NCBI RefSeq assembly: GCF_020531845.1
Contig: NZ_JAJAVF010000002.1
Span: forward strand, 1,521,407-1,585,406
Source: Methylobacillus methanolivorans
GTDB lineage: Bacteria; Pseudomonadota; Gammaproteobacteria; Burkholderiales; Methylophilaceae
Direction: 5' to 3'
DNA length: 64,000 nucleotides
The notes beneath the pieces are model-generated. The model was given only the letters and a program-made list of their open reading frames with translations, was not told the DNA's origin and made no database searches. The position numbers and the translations under genes are program-made. Of the stretch, positions 55,646-64,000 are shown in pieces (within the stretch, counting starts at the first letter, position 1; every line of letters begins with the position of its first letter).

Positions 55646-58222
55646 TCATGACGATAATATCTCCTGCTGATGACAGGCGAAAAACGCCATAATGTCTTTT
55701 TCTGGCAGGGGCCGACTGAAATAATATCCTTGGGCGCTATCGCATCCTTGGGCGCGTAGGTATTCTAATTGTGCTTCTGTCTCCACTCCCTCGGCCACCA
55801 AGCCCAAGCCCAGGATCCGAGCCAATGCAATGGTCGCAGCACAAATCGCCGCATCATTGGGGTCGGTTTCTATATCCTTGACGAAGGAGCGATCTATTTT
55901 CAGGCGTGTCAACGGCAACAATTTGAGATAGCTTAAGGAAGAATAGCCCGTCCCAAAATCATCAATCGCTAACGCAACGCCTTTATTCCTTAATTTTTTC
56001 ATGCGCGGGATGGTTTGCTCGGGATCATCCATCGCTGCACTTTCAGTAATTTCCAGCTCCAGCATGCCTGGCTTGATATTGTGTGTAGCAATCAAATCAT
56101 CAATCAGGCTGAACAAGTGCCTTGATTTTAATTGACGCGCAGAAATATTGACAGAAATACACACCTCATCCAAGCCCTGTTGACTCCACTGGCTAATCTG
56201 CCGGCATGCTTCCTTGAGCACCCATTCTCCCAGCGGGATAATGAGATTGGTATCTTCCGCAACCCGGATAAACTTATCCGGGTATACCATCCCCCATTCA
56301 GGATGATTCCAACGCACCAATGCCTCCATGCCAATCATGCGTCCGCTGGCAATCTCTACCTGGGGCTGGTAATGCAGCTCAAACTCTTCGCGCAATAATG
56401 CCTGCCGGAGATGATTTTCCATATGCAGGCGCTCATTGATTTCTTCCCGCATTTTCTCGGTAAAGAATTTGAAGTTATTTTTGCCTGAGGACTTCGCTTC
56501 ATACATCGCCGTATCAACATTCTTGAGCAGGCTATGCGCATCACTACCATCGTGTGGATAAATACCAATGCCAATGCTAGATGAAGAATGCAGCTCATAT
56601 CCTTCAATCAGGTATGGCTGCGCCAGACGTTGCAAGACCTGCTCCGCCATTTTCCCTACCCGTTGCGATACCAACTCCCCATCAAGTACGAGTACAAACT
56701 CATCACCACCCAGCCGTGCAACCATCCCCTCTTGTGCCATACAGTAGACCAGACGCCGCGCCACCTCCACCAGCAATTGATCTCCCACATGGTGTCCCAA
56801 GGTATCATTAATAATCTTGAAATTATCCAAATCCAGAATCATCACCCCAATCACTTGGGCTTTTGCCAACCGCTCACCCAACCAGTTATACAGGCTCATC
56901 CGGTTTGGCAATCCAGTCAGGGTGTCGGTGTGAGCCAGGTCATGAATTCTCGCCTCATTGGCTTTGCGCTCGCTGATGTCGCTAAAGGTATTGATATAGC
57001 AATCAGCATGGCCATCCATACCAACAACAGTAGTAATGGTCAGCGCTACTGGGAAGGTGTGCCCTAACTTATGCCGCATTACGGTTTCGCCTTGCCAAAT
57101 TCCTGTCTCAGTGACTGAAAAATAGGCTTGCTGCCGGCTTTCCGACATATCCTGCTCAGCGGCAAGAAAACTCACAGGCATCCCCAACAACTCATCTGCC
57201 GAATATCCTGTCAGCGCTGTCACTGCGGGATTGATACCAATAACCTCATCGCTGGGGCTGGCAATCAGCATGCCTTCACTAGATGAGGTAAACACACTCG
57301 TTGCAAGACGGGTTCGGGCATCGCGCTGGCGCAATTGCTGGATAGTACGCAGCCAGACATAGGTTAGGGTTGCAAGAGCCAAAGCCAACAATCCTCCAAC
57401 CCAGACAATCCAGTCATCTGGCTTGGCAAGGTAGCCCCACCCATTGGTGGGTATGCTGGCCAATTGCCAGAAGGATTGACCATCCAGACTAATGTCCAGC
57501 AAAACCGGGTTACGGCTAAACAAAGCACTGTCGCCACTAATCATTTCTGCATGACCGCGTGCATCAAGACGACGCAAGGCATAGCTGAGGACGGGGCCAT
57601 GCACCTCAAGGCCTGCCGCTTGCAACAGGCTGTTGATATCCAGCGCTATCGTCGCAGTACCCCAGTAGGACTCATTGCCAGCCTGGTCAAACACGAATAG
57701 CGGCAAGCGATGCACCATGCCGCGCCCACCTTGTACCAGATCAATTGGGCCGATTAACTCCGGATGCCTGGATTCCTCTAAAGACACTTCATGATCATGA
57801 GAGGTTGCCTGATAACGTAATCCAAGCAACCTCTCATTACCAGCCAATGGATAAACGTAGCGCACCACATTGCCTGGTGCCATGGTGATGGTTTTAAGGT
57901 GACGCCCATAATGCACTAGGCTGGCTACAACACGATTAAAACTATCAGTATTGAAATTGGGGTTAGCCGCCACATAGGTAGATATTCCCAAGCCAAGATG
58001 AATAGAGCTATTCAACTCTCCTTCAATGCGAGCACGCACGCCCGCTGCCAGCGTTGACACATAATGGCGCTCATCCTTGATCTTGGCTTGGTGATCCACA
58101 TGGTGGATATAGAATGCAACGCCCAGCAGACAAACACCGATTAGGGCCGCCACCATCAGGGGGGAGAAAAATCTCCACCCACCTGGCGCAATGCTAAATT
58201 GGCTGCCCTGGTCAGAAAACAT
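55646..58222 (-). CDS. CHASE-PAS-GGDEF-EAL cyclic-di-GMP protein
   Basis: The 858-residue membrane protein has an extracytoplasmic CHASE sensor (about 65-230), a second membrane helix near 275-295, a PAS domain (about 305-410), GGDEF (about 430-590; RLGGDEFVLVLDG intact) and EAL (about 600-850). The EAL residues for catalysis are all present: GMEALVRWNH, ISVNISARQL, LELEITESAAMD and AIDDFGTGYSSL. The inhibitory RxxD site before GGDEF is missing. It may both make and break cyclic-di-GMP, with hydrolysis likely dominant. The gene is the first of a two-gene operon. Confidence 0.93.
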   Translation of the reverse strand: MFSDQGSQFSIAPGGWRFFSPLMVAALIGVCLLGVAFYIHHVDHQAKIKDERHYVSTLAAGVRARIEGELNSSIHLGLGISTYVAANPNFNTDSFNRVVASLVHYGRHLKTITMAPGNVVRYVYPLAGNERLLGLRYQATSHDHEVSLEESRHPELIGPIDLVQGGRGMVHRLPLFVFDQAGNESYWGTATIALDINSLLQAAGLEVHGPVLSYALRRLDARGHAEMISGDSALFSRNPVLLDISLDGQSFWQLASIPTNGWGYLAKPDDWIVWVGGLLALALATLTYVWLRTIQQLRQRDARTRLATSVFTSSSEGMLIASPSDEVIGINPAVTALTGYSADELLGMPVSFLAAEQDMSESRQQAYFSVTETGIWQGETVMRHKLGHTFPVALTITTVVGMDGHADCYINTFSDISERKANEARIHDLAHTDTLTGLPNRMSLYNWLGERLAKAQVIGVMILDLDNFKIINDTLGHHVGDQLLVEVARRLVYCMAQEGMVARLGGDEFVLVLDGELVSQRVGKMAEQVLQRLAQPYLIEGYELHSSSSIGIGIYPHDGSDAHSLLKNVDTAMYEAKSSGKNNFKFFTEKMREEINERLHMENHLRQALLREEFELHYQPQVEIASGRMIGMEALVRWNHPEWGMVYPDKFIRVAEDTNLIIPLGEWVLKEACRQISQWSQQGLDEVCISVNISARQLKSRHLFSLIDDLIATHNIKPGMLELEITESAAMDDPEQTIPRMKKLRNKGVALAIDDFGTGYSSLSYLKLLPLTRLKIDRSFVKDIETDPNDAAICAATIALARILGLGLVAEGVETEAQLEYLRAQGCDSAQGYYFSRPLPEKDIMAFFACHQQEILSS

Positions 58223-58428
58223 GTTTTTTTAGAGTCTTTGGCCCAGAAAATATAGCGCTTATTGTAACTTGGCTTGTTGCATCATTTTATCAACAAGGAG
58301 GAAAGGAACTTTGTCCCTTGGTCAATTAACGGCACTCTCTTGAAAAGATTGAGTATTTGGCATCCCTGCTTGGCGCATTTCATGCTTGAAACTTCATGAT
58401 ACTGCACCCCAGCAAGGAGAACCCGATC

Positions 58429-58659
58429 ATGCCTCTCATCCTTCTGATTGCCTTAATGGCATTATTACCACTGGTCATGACCAGTGCATTGACACATATT
58501 TTGCTGGTCAGCATTTATGCCGGCCTAGCACACCTACTGACCTTTATGGTGATCACCATCCTGCTACAGTACATCATGCGCTGGCAACAAGTGGCAAAAT
58601 GGCGCGCAAGGCGCGCTACGCTGATGACATCCGCTACTGCCAGACATAACCAAGATTAA
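58429..58659 (+). CDS. Small two-helix membrane protein
   Basis: The 76-residue protein consists of two or three hydrophobic helices (LILLIALMALLPLVMTSAL, LLTFMVITILLQYIM) and a basic C-terminal tail (RARRATLMTSATARHNQD). The ATG at 58429 is preceded by AAGGAG. Its 3' end overlaps the convergent DUF481 gene by 26 bp. Not recognised. Confidence 0.6.
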   Translation: MPLILLIALMALLPLVMTSALTHILLVSIYAGLAHLLTFMVITILLQYIMRWQQVAKWRARRATLMTSATARHNQD

Positions 58660-59707
58660 AGATCAAAGCACTATCCGTACTCTTACGCCCTTCTGCTGGC
58701 TGGCCTGCCCAATCCAGATTGTATTGGATAGATGCGTTGAAATTATTGATGATAGGGAAACGCAAGCCTGTCTTGGTGAATGCCAACGCATTACTTGCAC
58801 TATCGAGGCCCAGTAACACTTCGTGCTCATGGAAAAACTGGGTGCTACCACCAAAAATGCGGTGGTCATACTTTAAAGCCCAGCGTGCGCCTGGATAGCT
58901 TTCATTTTCCGCATCATAATAATTAACCGTTACATAGTTCAGACCACCTTCGACAAAAAGATTGCGGTCTGGTCGTTCGTATATCTGGTAACCACTACCA
59001 ATACCTGTCATTGTCCGTAGCTTGATATCACGGAAGCGATCATTTTCCAGCGTGTTATTGGCATAGACATACCACTTATTGCTGATGAAGCGATCCAGCT
59101 TAATGGAAGATCGGTTATTAAATTGGGTATTCTCGCCATTGTTGGTTGCGCGATTGACTACAGCAGCCACTGTCAGACGATGGTTGAGCGTACGTGCTAT
59201 CGACTCTCCATCAAGACGGAGCGTGGTGGTATCGGTATTACCCTGCGTCACCGAGCCGCCCAGATTGATACGGCCACTCCAATTCACCCCGACACCAGAT
59301 AATTCGGGCGTGGGATTGATATACAGTAAGTCGGCCAGGGGAATCTCTTTTTCTTCGTATTGCTTTTTGCCATCCTCATCATCGTCATCCAGTTGTGCCA
59401 GCTTGATGGTCGCCTTGCCTGAATCATAACTTTCCAGCGTCGTCTTCAAGTTACTGCGGTCCGTCAGCGTCACAGCAAGCGGCTCATCTGTCTTGATTGT
59501 CTCAATCTCAGACCAAGTGACCTGGATATCACCCGCATAAGAGGTCTTGAACACAACCTTCTCATTGAACTTGCGAACCACTTTACCAGTGATCACATCA
59601 CCATTCTTAAGACGAATTTCATCAGCTGCAGCTGATAATGGCAACGCACTCACACTTGCCACCACAAGGTAGGCAACACTCAATCGATTCAACACAACAC
59701 GATACAA
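58634..59707 (-). CDS. DUF481 outer-membrane protein (YdiY-like)
   Basis: The 357-residue protein has a signal peptide (ending near LSAAADE), an N-terminal SH3-like segment (IRLKNGDVITGKVVRKFNEK) and a DUF481 beta-barrel in the C-terminal two thirds (LGGSVTQGNTDTTTLRLDGE, ending in NLGYVWQ). E. coli YdiY of this family is salt- or acid-induced; no function is known. The start appears to be TTG 59707, which has AGGA six bases upstream. Convergent with the small membrane protein gene. Confidence 0.82.
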   Translation of the reverse strand: MYRVVLNRLSVAYLVVASVSALPLSAAADEIRLKNGDVITGKVVRKFNEKVVFKTSYAGDIQVTWSEIETIKTDEPLAVTLTDRSNLKTTLESYDSGKATIKLAQLDDDDEDGKKQYEEKEIPLADLLYINPTPELSGVGVNWSGRINLGGSVTQGNTDTTTLRLDGESIARTLNHRLTVAAVVNRATNNGENTQFNNRSSIKLDRFISNKWYVYANNTLENDRFRDIKLRTMTGIGSGYQIYERPDRNLFVEGGLNYVTVNYYDAENESYPGARWALKYDHRIFGGSTQFFHEHEVLLGLDSASNALAFTKTGLRFPIINNFNASIQYNLDWAGQPAEGRKSTDSALIFNLGYVWQ

Positions 59708-60088
59708 AATTAATCCTTTCTGACGCTATCCTCTGAGACATTGAGGAATCAGGCCCGTTATCCATACATGATGATCTGCATTTCACTTGCAGGCACAAGG
59801 AGCGCACGATGTGTGGCACATTATCTTGACGATCACGATTCACAGGGCACCTTGGCAAGCCTCCCCGATAGACTCACCCATTGCTGACATAAGCAGGTGG
59901 GCAGATGAATATTGCTTGAGTGACAACTCTTGATATTGTTAATCACTATTATTTTATTCTGGCATGCCCAATGAGATCAAACACAGGGGCTAGAGTTCCA
60001 CATCGCTCAACCACGACTCGCTACGACCACCACGGCGATTGTGCGAGAATAGCCGGAAAACAATATTGCATCTTGAGGAAGAATACGC
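59708..60088. other. Non-coding region between divergent genes
   Basis: About 380 bp without a supported gene. AAGGAG followed by ATGTGTGGCACATTATCTTGA at 59809 could encode six residues, too little to call. It must contain the promoters of the DUF481 gene and of the exported protein at 60089, but I cannot place them with confidence. Confidence 0.4.
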
Positions 60089-60508
60089 ATGAACAAGCTC
60101 ACTATCATCCTGCTTGCATCGCTAATGCTATACGGCACCAGCGCCATGGCTGTATGCAAGGATTATGGCAACTTCAAGCCCGAGCATGGTAGCGAGGTGA
60201 TTGGCGGCGTGGTGTTTGCCGATTACAAAACAGACAAGATCGACGCCTATTTTTACGGCGATATGTGCTGGACCACCTCTGAAATTGCCGAAGAAGGCAA
60301 TCGCCGCATTTTCTACAAGCTGATTGCCAGCCGCGATGCCAATGGCCGCATTGCAAGCTACGTGCCCCTTGCAGAATCAGCGCCCTCGATGTTCACCTGC
60401 CCGCAAGGCAGCGTGCAAACTTCGTCAGACGGCTATTTCGACAAGATCGATGGTCCCAAGGCCGGCTTTCACACCTTTGTGTGCAAAACAACGCCTATCG
60501 CGCCATAA
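60089..60508 (+). CDS. Hypothetical exported protein
   Basis: The 139-residue protein has a signal peptide (MNKLTIILLASLMLYGTSAM) likely cut after AMA. The mature part carries four cysteines (VCKDYG, DMCWTT, FTCPQG, FVCKTT), suggesting two disulfides, and aromatic-rich strands. The ATG has GAGGAA upstream. Not recognised. Confidence 0.65.
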   Translation: MNKLTIILLASLMLYGTSAMAVCKDYGNFKPEHGSEVIGGVVFADYKTDKIDAYFYGDMCWTTSEIAEEGNRRIFYKLIASRDANGRIASYVPLAESAPSMFTCPQGSVQTSSDGYFDKIDGPKAGFHTFVCKTTPIAP

Positions 60509-60651
60509 GCCTGACATCTGCAGGCTGCATCATGACGGTCAAGACACAAACTCAGGCATGAAGCCCCGCATAAAGTTATAATAATCGACTTTTTTACAAT
60601 ACCAATACCGTGCCATGCTTGGTTACCCTCCGGGCGACGGTGAGAAAAAGA

Positions 60652-61734
60652 ATGAGCCCATACCAGAAAATTGCGACTGACGATGTTCGCATCAAGGAAA
60701 TCAAGGAGCTGAGATTACCGTCCGAGCTGCTTGAAGAGCTGCCTGCCAGCCAGGCTGCCACAGACAATATCGTGGCAACCCGCAGCGCCATTCATAAAAT
60801 CCTACATAGCGCCGATGACCGCCTGCTTGTCATCATCGGCCCCTGCTCTATTCACGACTATGACGCAGGCCTGGAATATGCCCGCCGCTTGGTCGCCCTG
60901 CGCGCGCGCTTCGAGCATGAGTTGTTGCTTGTCATGCGCGTCTACTTCGAGAAGCCGCGCACCACTGTCGGCTGGAAAGGTCTGATCAATGACCCTTTCC
61001 TCGATGGTAGCTACCGCATCAACGAAGGTCTGGAACTGGCACGTAAATTCCTGCTGGACGTCAATGACCTCGGCATGCCTGCCGGCACGGAGTTTCTCGA
61101 CGTCATTACCCCACAATACACTGCCGACCTAGTCAGTTGGGGAGCGATCGGTGCGCGCACCACAGAGTCGCAGATACACCGAGAATTGGCTTCAGGCCTC
61201 TCCTGCCCGGTAGGCTTCAAGAATGGCACAGATGGCAACATCCGCATTGCCGTGGATGCCATCAAAGCCGCAGCGAGCCCGCACCACTTCCTGTCCGTGA
61301 CCAAGGAAGGCCGCTCTGCCATCATCTCAACCAGCGGTAATGAAGATTGCCACGTGATACTGCGCGGTGGCAAAACCCCGAACTACGATGCTGCCAGTGT
61401 GGAAGATGCCGCGCGCGAGCTTGCACATTCTGGCTTAGCCGCTAAAGTCATGATCGACTGCTCGCATGCCAACAGCCTCAAGCAATTCAAGCGCCAGATC
61501 GATGTTGTTGCCGATGTCGCCAGCCAGATCTCCAGCGGCGATGACCGCATTGTCGGCATGATGATCGAGTCGCACATCAACGAAGGCCGACAGGACTTAA
61601 TCCCCGGCTGCCAGCTCGAGTACGGCAAATCCATCACCGACGCTTGCCTGGGTTGGGACGACTCCATCACCCTGCTCGACACCCTTGCCGAAAGCGTACG
61701 CCAGCGCCGCAAACGCCAGGCAGAAACCGAGTAA
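60652..61734 (+). CDS. 3-deoxy-7-phosphoheptulonate synthase (class I DAHP synthase)
   Basis: The enzyme of about 360 residues condenses phosphoenolpyruvate and erythrose 4-phosphate in the first step of aromatic amino acid synthesis. Class I motifs are IGPCSIHD, VMRVYFEKPRTTVGWKG, PVGFKNGTDGN, ARTTESQIHRELASGLS and MIDCSHANS. It belongs to the AroF/G/H family; which amino acid inhibits it cannot be told. I prefer ATG 60652 (MSPYQKIATDD); an ATG at 60610 would add 14 residues. Confidence 0.95.
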   Translation: MSPYQKIATDDVRIKEIKELRLPSELLEELPASQAATDNIVATRSAIHKILHSADDRLLVIIGPCSIHDYDAGLEYARRLVALRARFEHELLLVMRVYFEKPRTTVGWKGLINDPFLDGSYRINEGLELARKFLLDVNDLGMPAGTEFLDVITPQYTADLVSWGAIGARTTESQIHRELASGLSCPVGFKNGTDGNIRIAVDAIKAAASPHHFLSVTKEGRSAIISTSGNEDCHVILRGGKTPNYDAASVEDAARELAHSGLAAKVMIDCSHANSLKQFKRQIDVVADVASQISSGDDRIVGMMIESHINEGRQDLIPGCQLEYGKSITDACLGWDDSITLLDTLAESVRQRRKRQAETE

Positions 61735-61750
61735 TTCGCGCAGGTATCGC

Positions 61751-62284
61751 ATGCAGCCCAAGGCTTCATGGCGGCTGATGCAAGCGAGCGACTTGCCAGC
61801 CGTCATACAAATAGCGGCCCAGGTACATCCCGGCTACCCTGAGGATGAAGCCATCTTCATTGAGCGTCAACGGCTATATCCGCAAGGGTGCTGGGTACGA
61901 CAACACGCAGGCAAACTCTGCGGCTACCTGATTAGTCATCCCTGGGAGCTGGGCACACCACCATCCCTCAACAGCATGCTACATGCATTGCCCAACCTAG
62001 CTAACAGCTACTATCTGCATGACATTGCACTGCTGCCTATCGCACGCGGCACAAACGCCACAGGTGAAATCCTCGCTCATCTCTATGCGCATGCGCTCGG
62101 TGCAGGCTTGTGCAACCTCTCGTTGATCGCGGTCAATCAATCATCCCATTTCTGGCAGAAGCAGCGATTCCAACCAGCCAACCATCTCGTCCCTGCCGCT
62201 AAGCTAAGTAGCTACGATGTGGACGCATGCTACATGGTGCGCACATTGACATCACCCAGCATTCAAAAAAGTATCACCGCATAA
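61751..62284 (+). CDS. GNAT family N-acetyltransferase
   Basis: The 177-residue protein has the GNAT fold: WRLMQASDLPAVIQIAAQ at strand 1, YYLHDIALLPIARGTNATGE with the acetyl-CoA loop (RGTNATGE) and a C-terminal strand with the conserved FWQKQRFQP bend. The substrate is unknown. The gene starts 16 bp after the DAHP synthase stop and may share its transcript, although no pathway link is evident. Confidence 0.8.
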   Translation: MQPKASWRLMQASDLPAVIQIAAQVHPGYPEDEAIFIERQRLYPQGCWVRQHAGKLCGYLISHPWELGTPPSLNSMLHALPNLANSYYLHDIALLPIARGTNATGEILAHLYAHALGAGLCNLSLIAVNQSSHFWQKQRFQPANHLVPAAKLSSYDVDACYMVRTLTSPSIQKSITA

Positions 62285-62310
62285 AAAGCCCGGTATCACC
62301 GGGCGAAAAG
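62283..62310. terminator. Terminator between the GNAT and MFS genes
   Basis: AAGCCCGGT and ACCGGGC pair around ATC. The T run lies on the minus strand, so it mainly ends the MFS transcript; the GNAT gene ends within it. Confidence 0.75.
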
Positions 62311-62328
62311 CAACCAGTACGCGAGCGC

Positions 62329-63771
62329 TTAATGCATATGGGTAGATGCTGCTCGCCCTAGCTTGGATTCGCGCATCAACATCAAGGCCAAGCCAGCGCC
62401 AATGGCAGCCGCAGCCGCGCCAAGCAAGAAGGCCAGTTGGTAGCCTGCCAGCAAAGCGACAGACAAGGCATTGCCCTGCGCCAACGATTGCTGACTCATC
62501 AGCGCAGCCAAACTTGCCAACACAGCCAAGCCAACTGCACCGCCCATCATAAAAGCAGTATTCACCATTCCCGACGCCAGGCCAGAATCCGCAGGAGCCA
62601 CATCATTCATTGCCGCCAAGAGCAAAGGGTTAAAAGCGATACCACCGCCAAGCCCCAATAACACCATGGCGGGAAAAATATCGCGCCAGAATTGACCATC
62701 TAACGGCGCACAAGCAAACCATCCCAAGCCCCCCGCAGCTAATAGCAACCCTAGGGTTAACGATGCACGGATACCAATCCGCATGACCAGCCATGCTGAC
62801 AACCCGAGTGAAAATAAAGCCATCACCACATTTGCCGGCAGAAACGCAAGCCCCACTTGCAAGGCGTCATAACCCAGCACAAATTGCATATACAGCGCGG
62901 ACATGAAGAACCAGGCAAACAAGGCTGCTGCCCATAGTACAGCTACCACATTGGCCACCGTCACATTACGCTGCCGGAACAAACTCAAAGGCATCAATGG
63001 CGCAGCCACGTGCAACTGCAACCCGATAAACCACGCAAACAAAAATGCCGCCACGGCGAACAAACCCAATGTCTGTACAGACAGCCATCCAGCTTCATTG
63101 CCATTCACAATCGCATACACCACCAACATCATTGATGCCGTGATGCTCATTGCCCCGCCAATATCCAGCTTTTGTGGGCGTGATTCAGCCATGTGTGCCG
63201 GCAATAACTTCCAACACAGAATATAGACCACGATACCGATAGGCAGATTAACCAGAAAAATCCAGTGCCAACTCCAAGTGCTAGTCAGTACGCCACCCAG
63301 CAATACGCCCAGACTACCCCCACCAGCGCAGACGAAACCATACACTCCCATCGCCTTGGCCCGCTCGCGTTGCTCTGTAAACAAATTCATGATTAACGAC
63401 AACGCCACTGCAGACACGACCGCCCCGCCCAGGCCTTGCACAGCGCGTGCCCAGACCAGTTGCTGCTGCGTCACTGCCATACCGCAAACCAGAGATGCCA
63501 TCGTAAACGAAGCAATGCCGATCAAGAACAAACGCCGCTGCCCGAAAAAATCCCCCAAGCGACCACCCAGTAGCAAAAAACCACCGAAAGTGAGCATATA
63601 GGCATTCACCACCCAAACCAGCGAAGTTTCACTAAAGCCAAGATCAGCGCGGATCGATGGTAAGGCCACATTCACAATCGTGGTATCAAGCACAATCATC
63701 AACACGCCAAAACATAAGATCATCAGCGCCAGCCAGCGGTTATGAATAGATGGATGATGACCTGCCTGCAT
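62329..63771 (-). CDS. MFS efflux transporter, DHA2 (EmrB/QacA) family
   Basis: The 480-residue inner-membrane pump has about 14 helices and exports drugs or toxic compounds using the proton gradient. The signature LDTTIVNVALPSIRADLGFS is motif D1 of DHA2 members; GGRLGDFFGQRRLF is motif A; GVLLGGVLTSTWSWHWIFLV is motif C, the antiporter motif. No membrane-fusion partner is next to it, so it may act alone. The substrate cannot be predicted. Confidence 0.9.
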   Translation of the reverse strand: MQAGHHPSIHNRWLALMILCFGVLMIVLDTTIVNVALPSIRADLGFSETSLVWVVNAYMLTFGGFLLLGGRLGDFFGQRRLFLIGIASFTMASLVCGMAVTQQQLVWARAVQGLGGAVVSAVALSLIMNLFTEQRERAKAMGVYGFVCAGGGSLGVLLGGVLTSTWSWHWIFLVNLPIGIVVYILCWKLLPAHMAESRPQKLDIGGAMSITASMMLVVYAIVNGNEAGWLSVQTLGLFAVAAFLFAWFIGLQLHVAAPLMPLSLFRQRNVTVANVVAVLWAAALFAWFFMSALYMQFVLGYDALQVGLAFLPANVVMALFSLGLSAWLVMRIGIRASLTLGLLLAAGGLGWFACAPLDGQFWRDIFPAMVLLGLGGGIAFNPLLLAAMNDVAPADSGLASGMVNTAFMMGGAVGLAVLASLAALMSQQSLAQGNALSVALLAGYQLAFLLGAAAAAIGAGLALMLMRESKLGRAASTHMH

Positions 63772-63845
63772 AACGCAACCTCACAAAAAATCAAACCGCT
63801 TAGGAAAAAACAACGTGAAAGACACTGCAATCGCAGCCTTGAAAC

Positions 63846-63877
63846 GAAAAAAGGTTACGCAATTGCGTAACCTTTTA
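63846..63877. terminator. Terminator after the tRNA-Lys fragment (minus strand)
   Basis: AAAAGGTTACGCAA and TTGCGTAACCTTTT form a perfect stem with flanking A and T runs. On the minus strand it follows the tRNA-Lys 3' end directly. Confidence 0.85.
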
Positions 63878-63883
63878 TAAAAC

Positions 63884-63931
63884 TGGTGGGCCGTGCGGGA
63901 CTCGAACCTGCGACAAACGGATTAAAAGAGT
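63884..63931 (-). pseudogene. 3' half of tRNA-Lys(TTT), probable attachment site
   Basis: On the minus strand the sequence reads CTTTTAATCCG (anticodon loop and 3' stem), then GTTTGTCGCAGG, TTCGAGTCCCGCACGGCCCA and CCA, matching the 3' half of tRNA-Lys(TTT). The 5' half is missing: the bases that should pair with TCCGT read TGACT. This looks like an integration-site scar at the border of an element that lies beyond the window. Confidence 0.7.
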
Positions 63932-64000
63932 CATTTAATCAATCCCTTAATTGCCCAAAGCTATACTACGCAAGGGTTTTAGCCGATTACGGACGGCAGA

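Noticed and set aside
59809..59829. Six-codon open frame with a good AAGGAG
   Set aside because: Too short to support as a gene or leader peptide; no attenuator structure follows.
63884..64000. Group I intron interrupting tRNA-Lys at the anticodon loop
   Set aside because: The base before the supposed 3' exon is not the required G and no group I core elements are visible; an attachment-site fragment is simpler.

Overview
The window looks like the chromosome of a methylotrophic betaproteobacterium of the family Methylophilaceae, most likely Methylobacillus or a close relative. The reasons are moderate GC content, betaproteobacterial housekeeping gene order (mog-thiL-pgpA-pncC-recA-recX-alaS-lysC), two PQQ-type sugar dehydrogenases, PEP-CTERM exported proteins and a Gcr-type membrane protein. 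The genus is an inference from protein resemblance; no rRNA gene is present to settle it. No CRISPR array and no complete insertion sequence were seen.

Layout. (1) 1-3818: end of an ECF sigma factor gene, its FecR-like regulator and a TonB receptor with a signalling domain, a surface-signalling iron uptake unit. (2) 3859-12344: a DUF4153 membrane protein, panD-rsfS-rlmH-phrB in one run, fbp, mlaA, pmbA and darP. (3) 12475-18343: a six-gene Mrp sodium/proton antiporter operon with the B subunit fused to A. (4) 18364-29420: Gcr-type membrane protein, PDZ lipoprotein, cofactor and lipid enzymes, recombination genes, alaS and lysC, followed by tRNA-Ser(GCT) and tRNA-Arg(ACG). An obvious low-GC patch lies inside alaS.

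(5) 29683-36651 is a genomic island in tRNA-Arg(ACG): a perfect 47-bp copy of the tRNA 3' end marks its far side. It has no recognisable integrase and has IS3-family transposase scraps near both ends. Its cargo is nhaA behind a candidate nhaA-I (Li-I) riboswitch, an arsR-arsC-acr3 arsenic operon, a CigR/RcnB-like protein, a PEP-CTERM protein and a MipA/OmpV outer-membrane protein.

(6) 37112-41533, just beyond the island, is the most intriguing unit. A near-consensus sigma-54 promoter precedes five tightly coupled genes: a 'thermostable hemolysin' family acyltransferase-like protein, an acyl-adenylating ligase, a heme-oxygenase-like diiron protein, a short-chain dehydrogenase and an exported TPR protein. 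Together these look like a small biosynthetic pathway for an acyl-derived metabolite or signal; the product is unknown.

(7) 41708-52347: a second TonB receptor with a PepSY membrane partner, a PEP-CTERM protein, a two-propeller PQQ dehydrogenase-like protein, a compact SRAP-like protein, small exported proteins, a 23-residue membrane microprotein and a LuxR regulator whose receiver lacks the phospho-accepting Asp. (8) 52401-63771: a second PQQ dehydrogenase, a two-gene cyclic-di-GMP operon, a DUF481 protein, DAHP synthase, a GNAT and a DHA2-family efflux pump. (9) The right edge holds the 3' half of a tRNA-Lys(TTT), probably the attachment site of another integrated element lying mainly outside the window.
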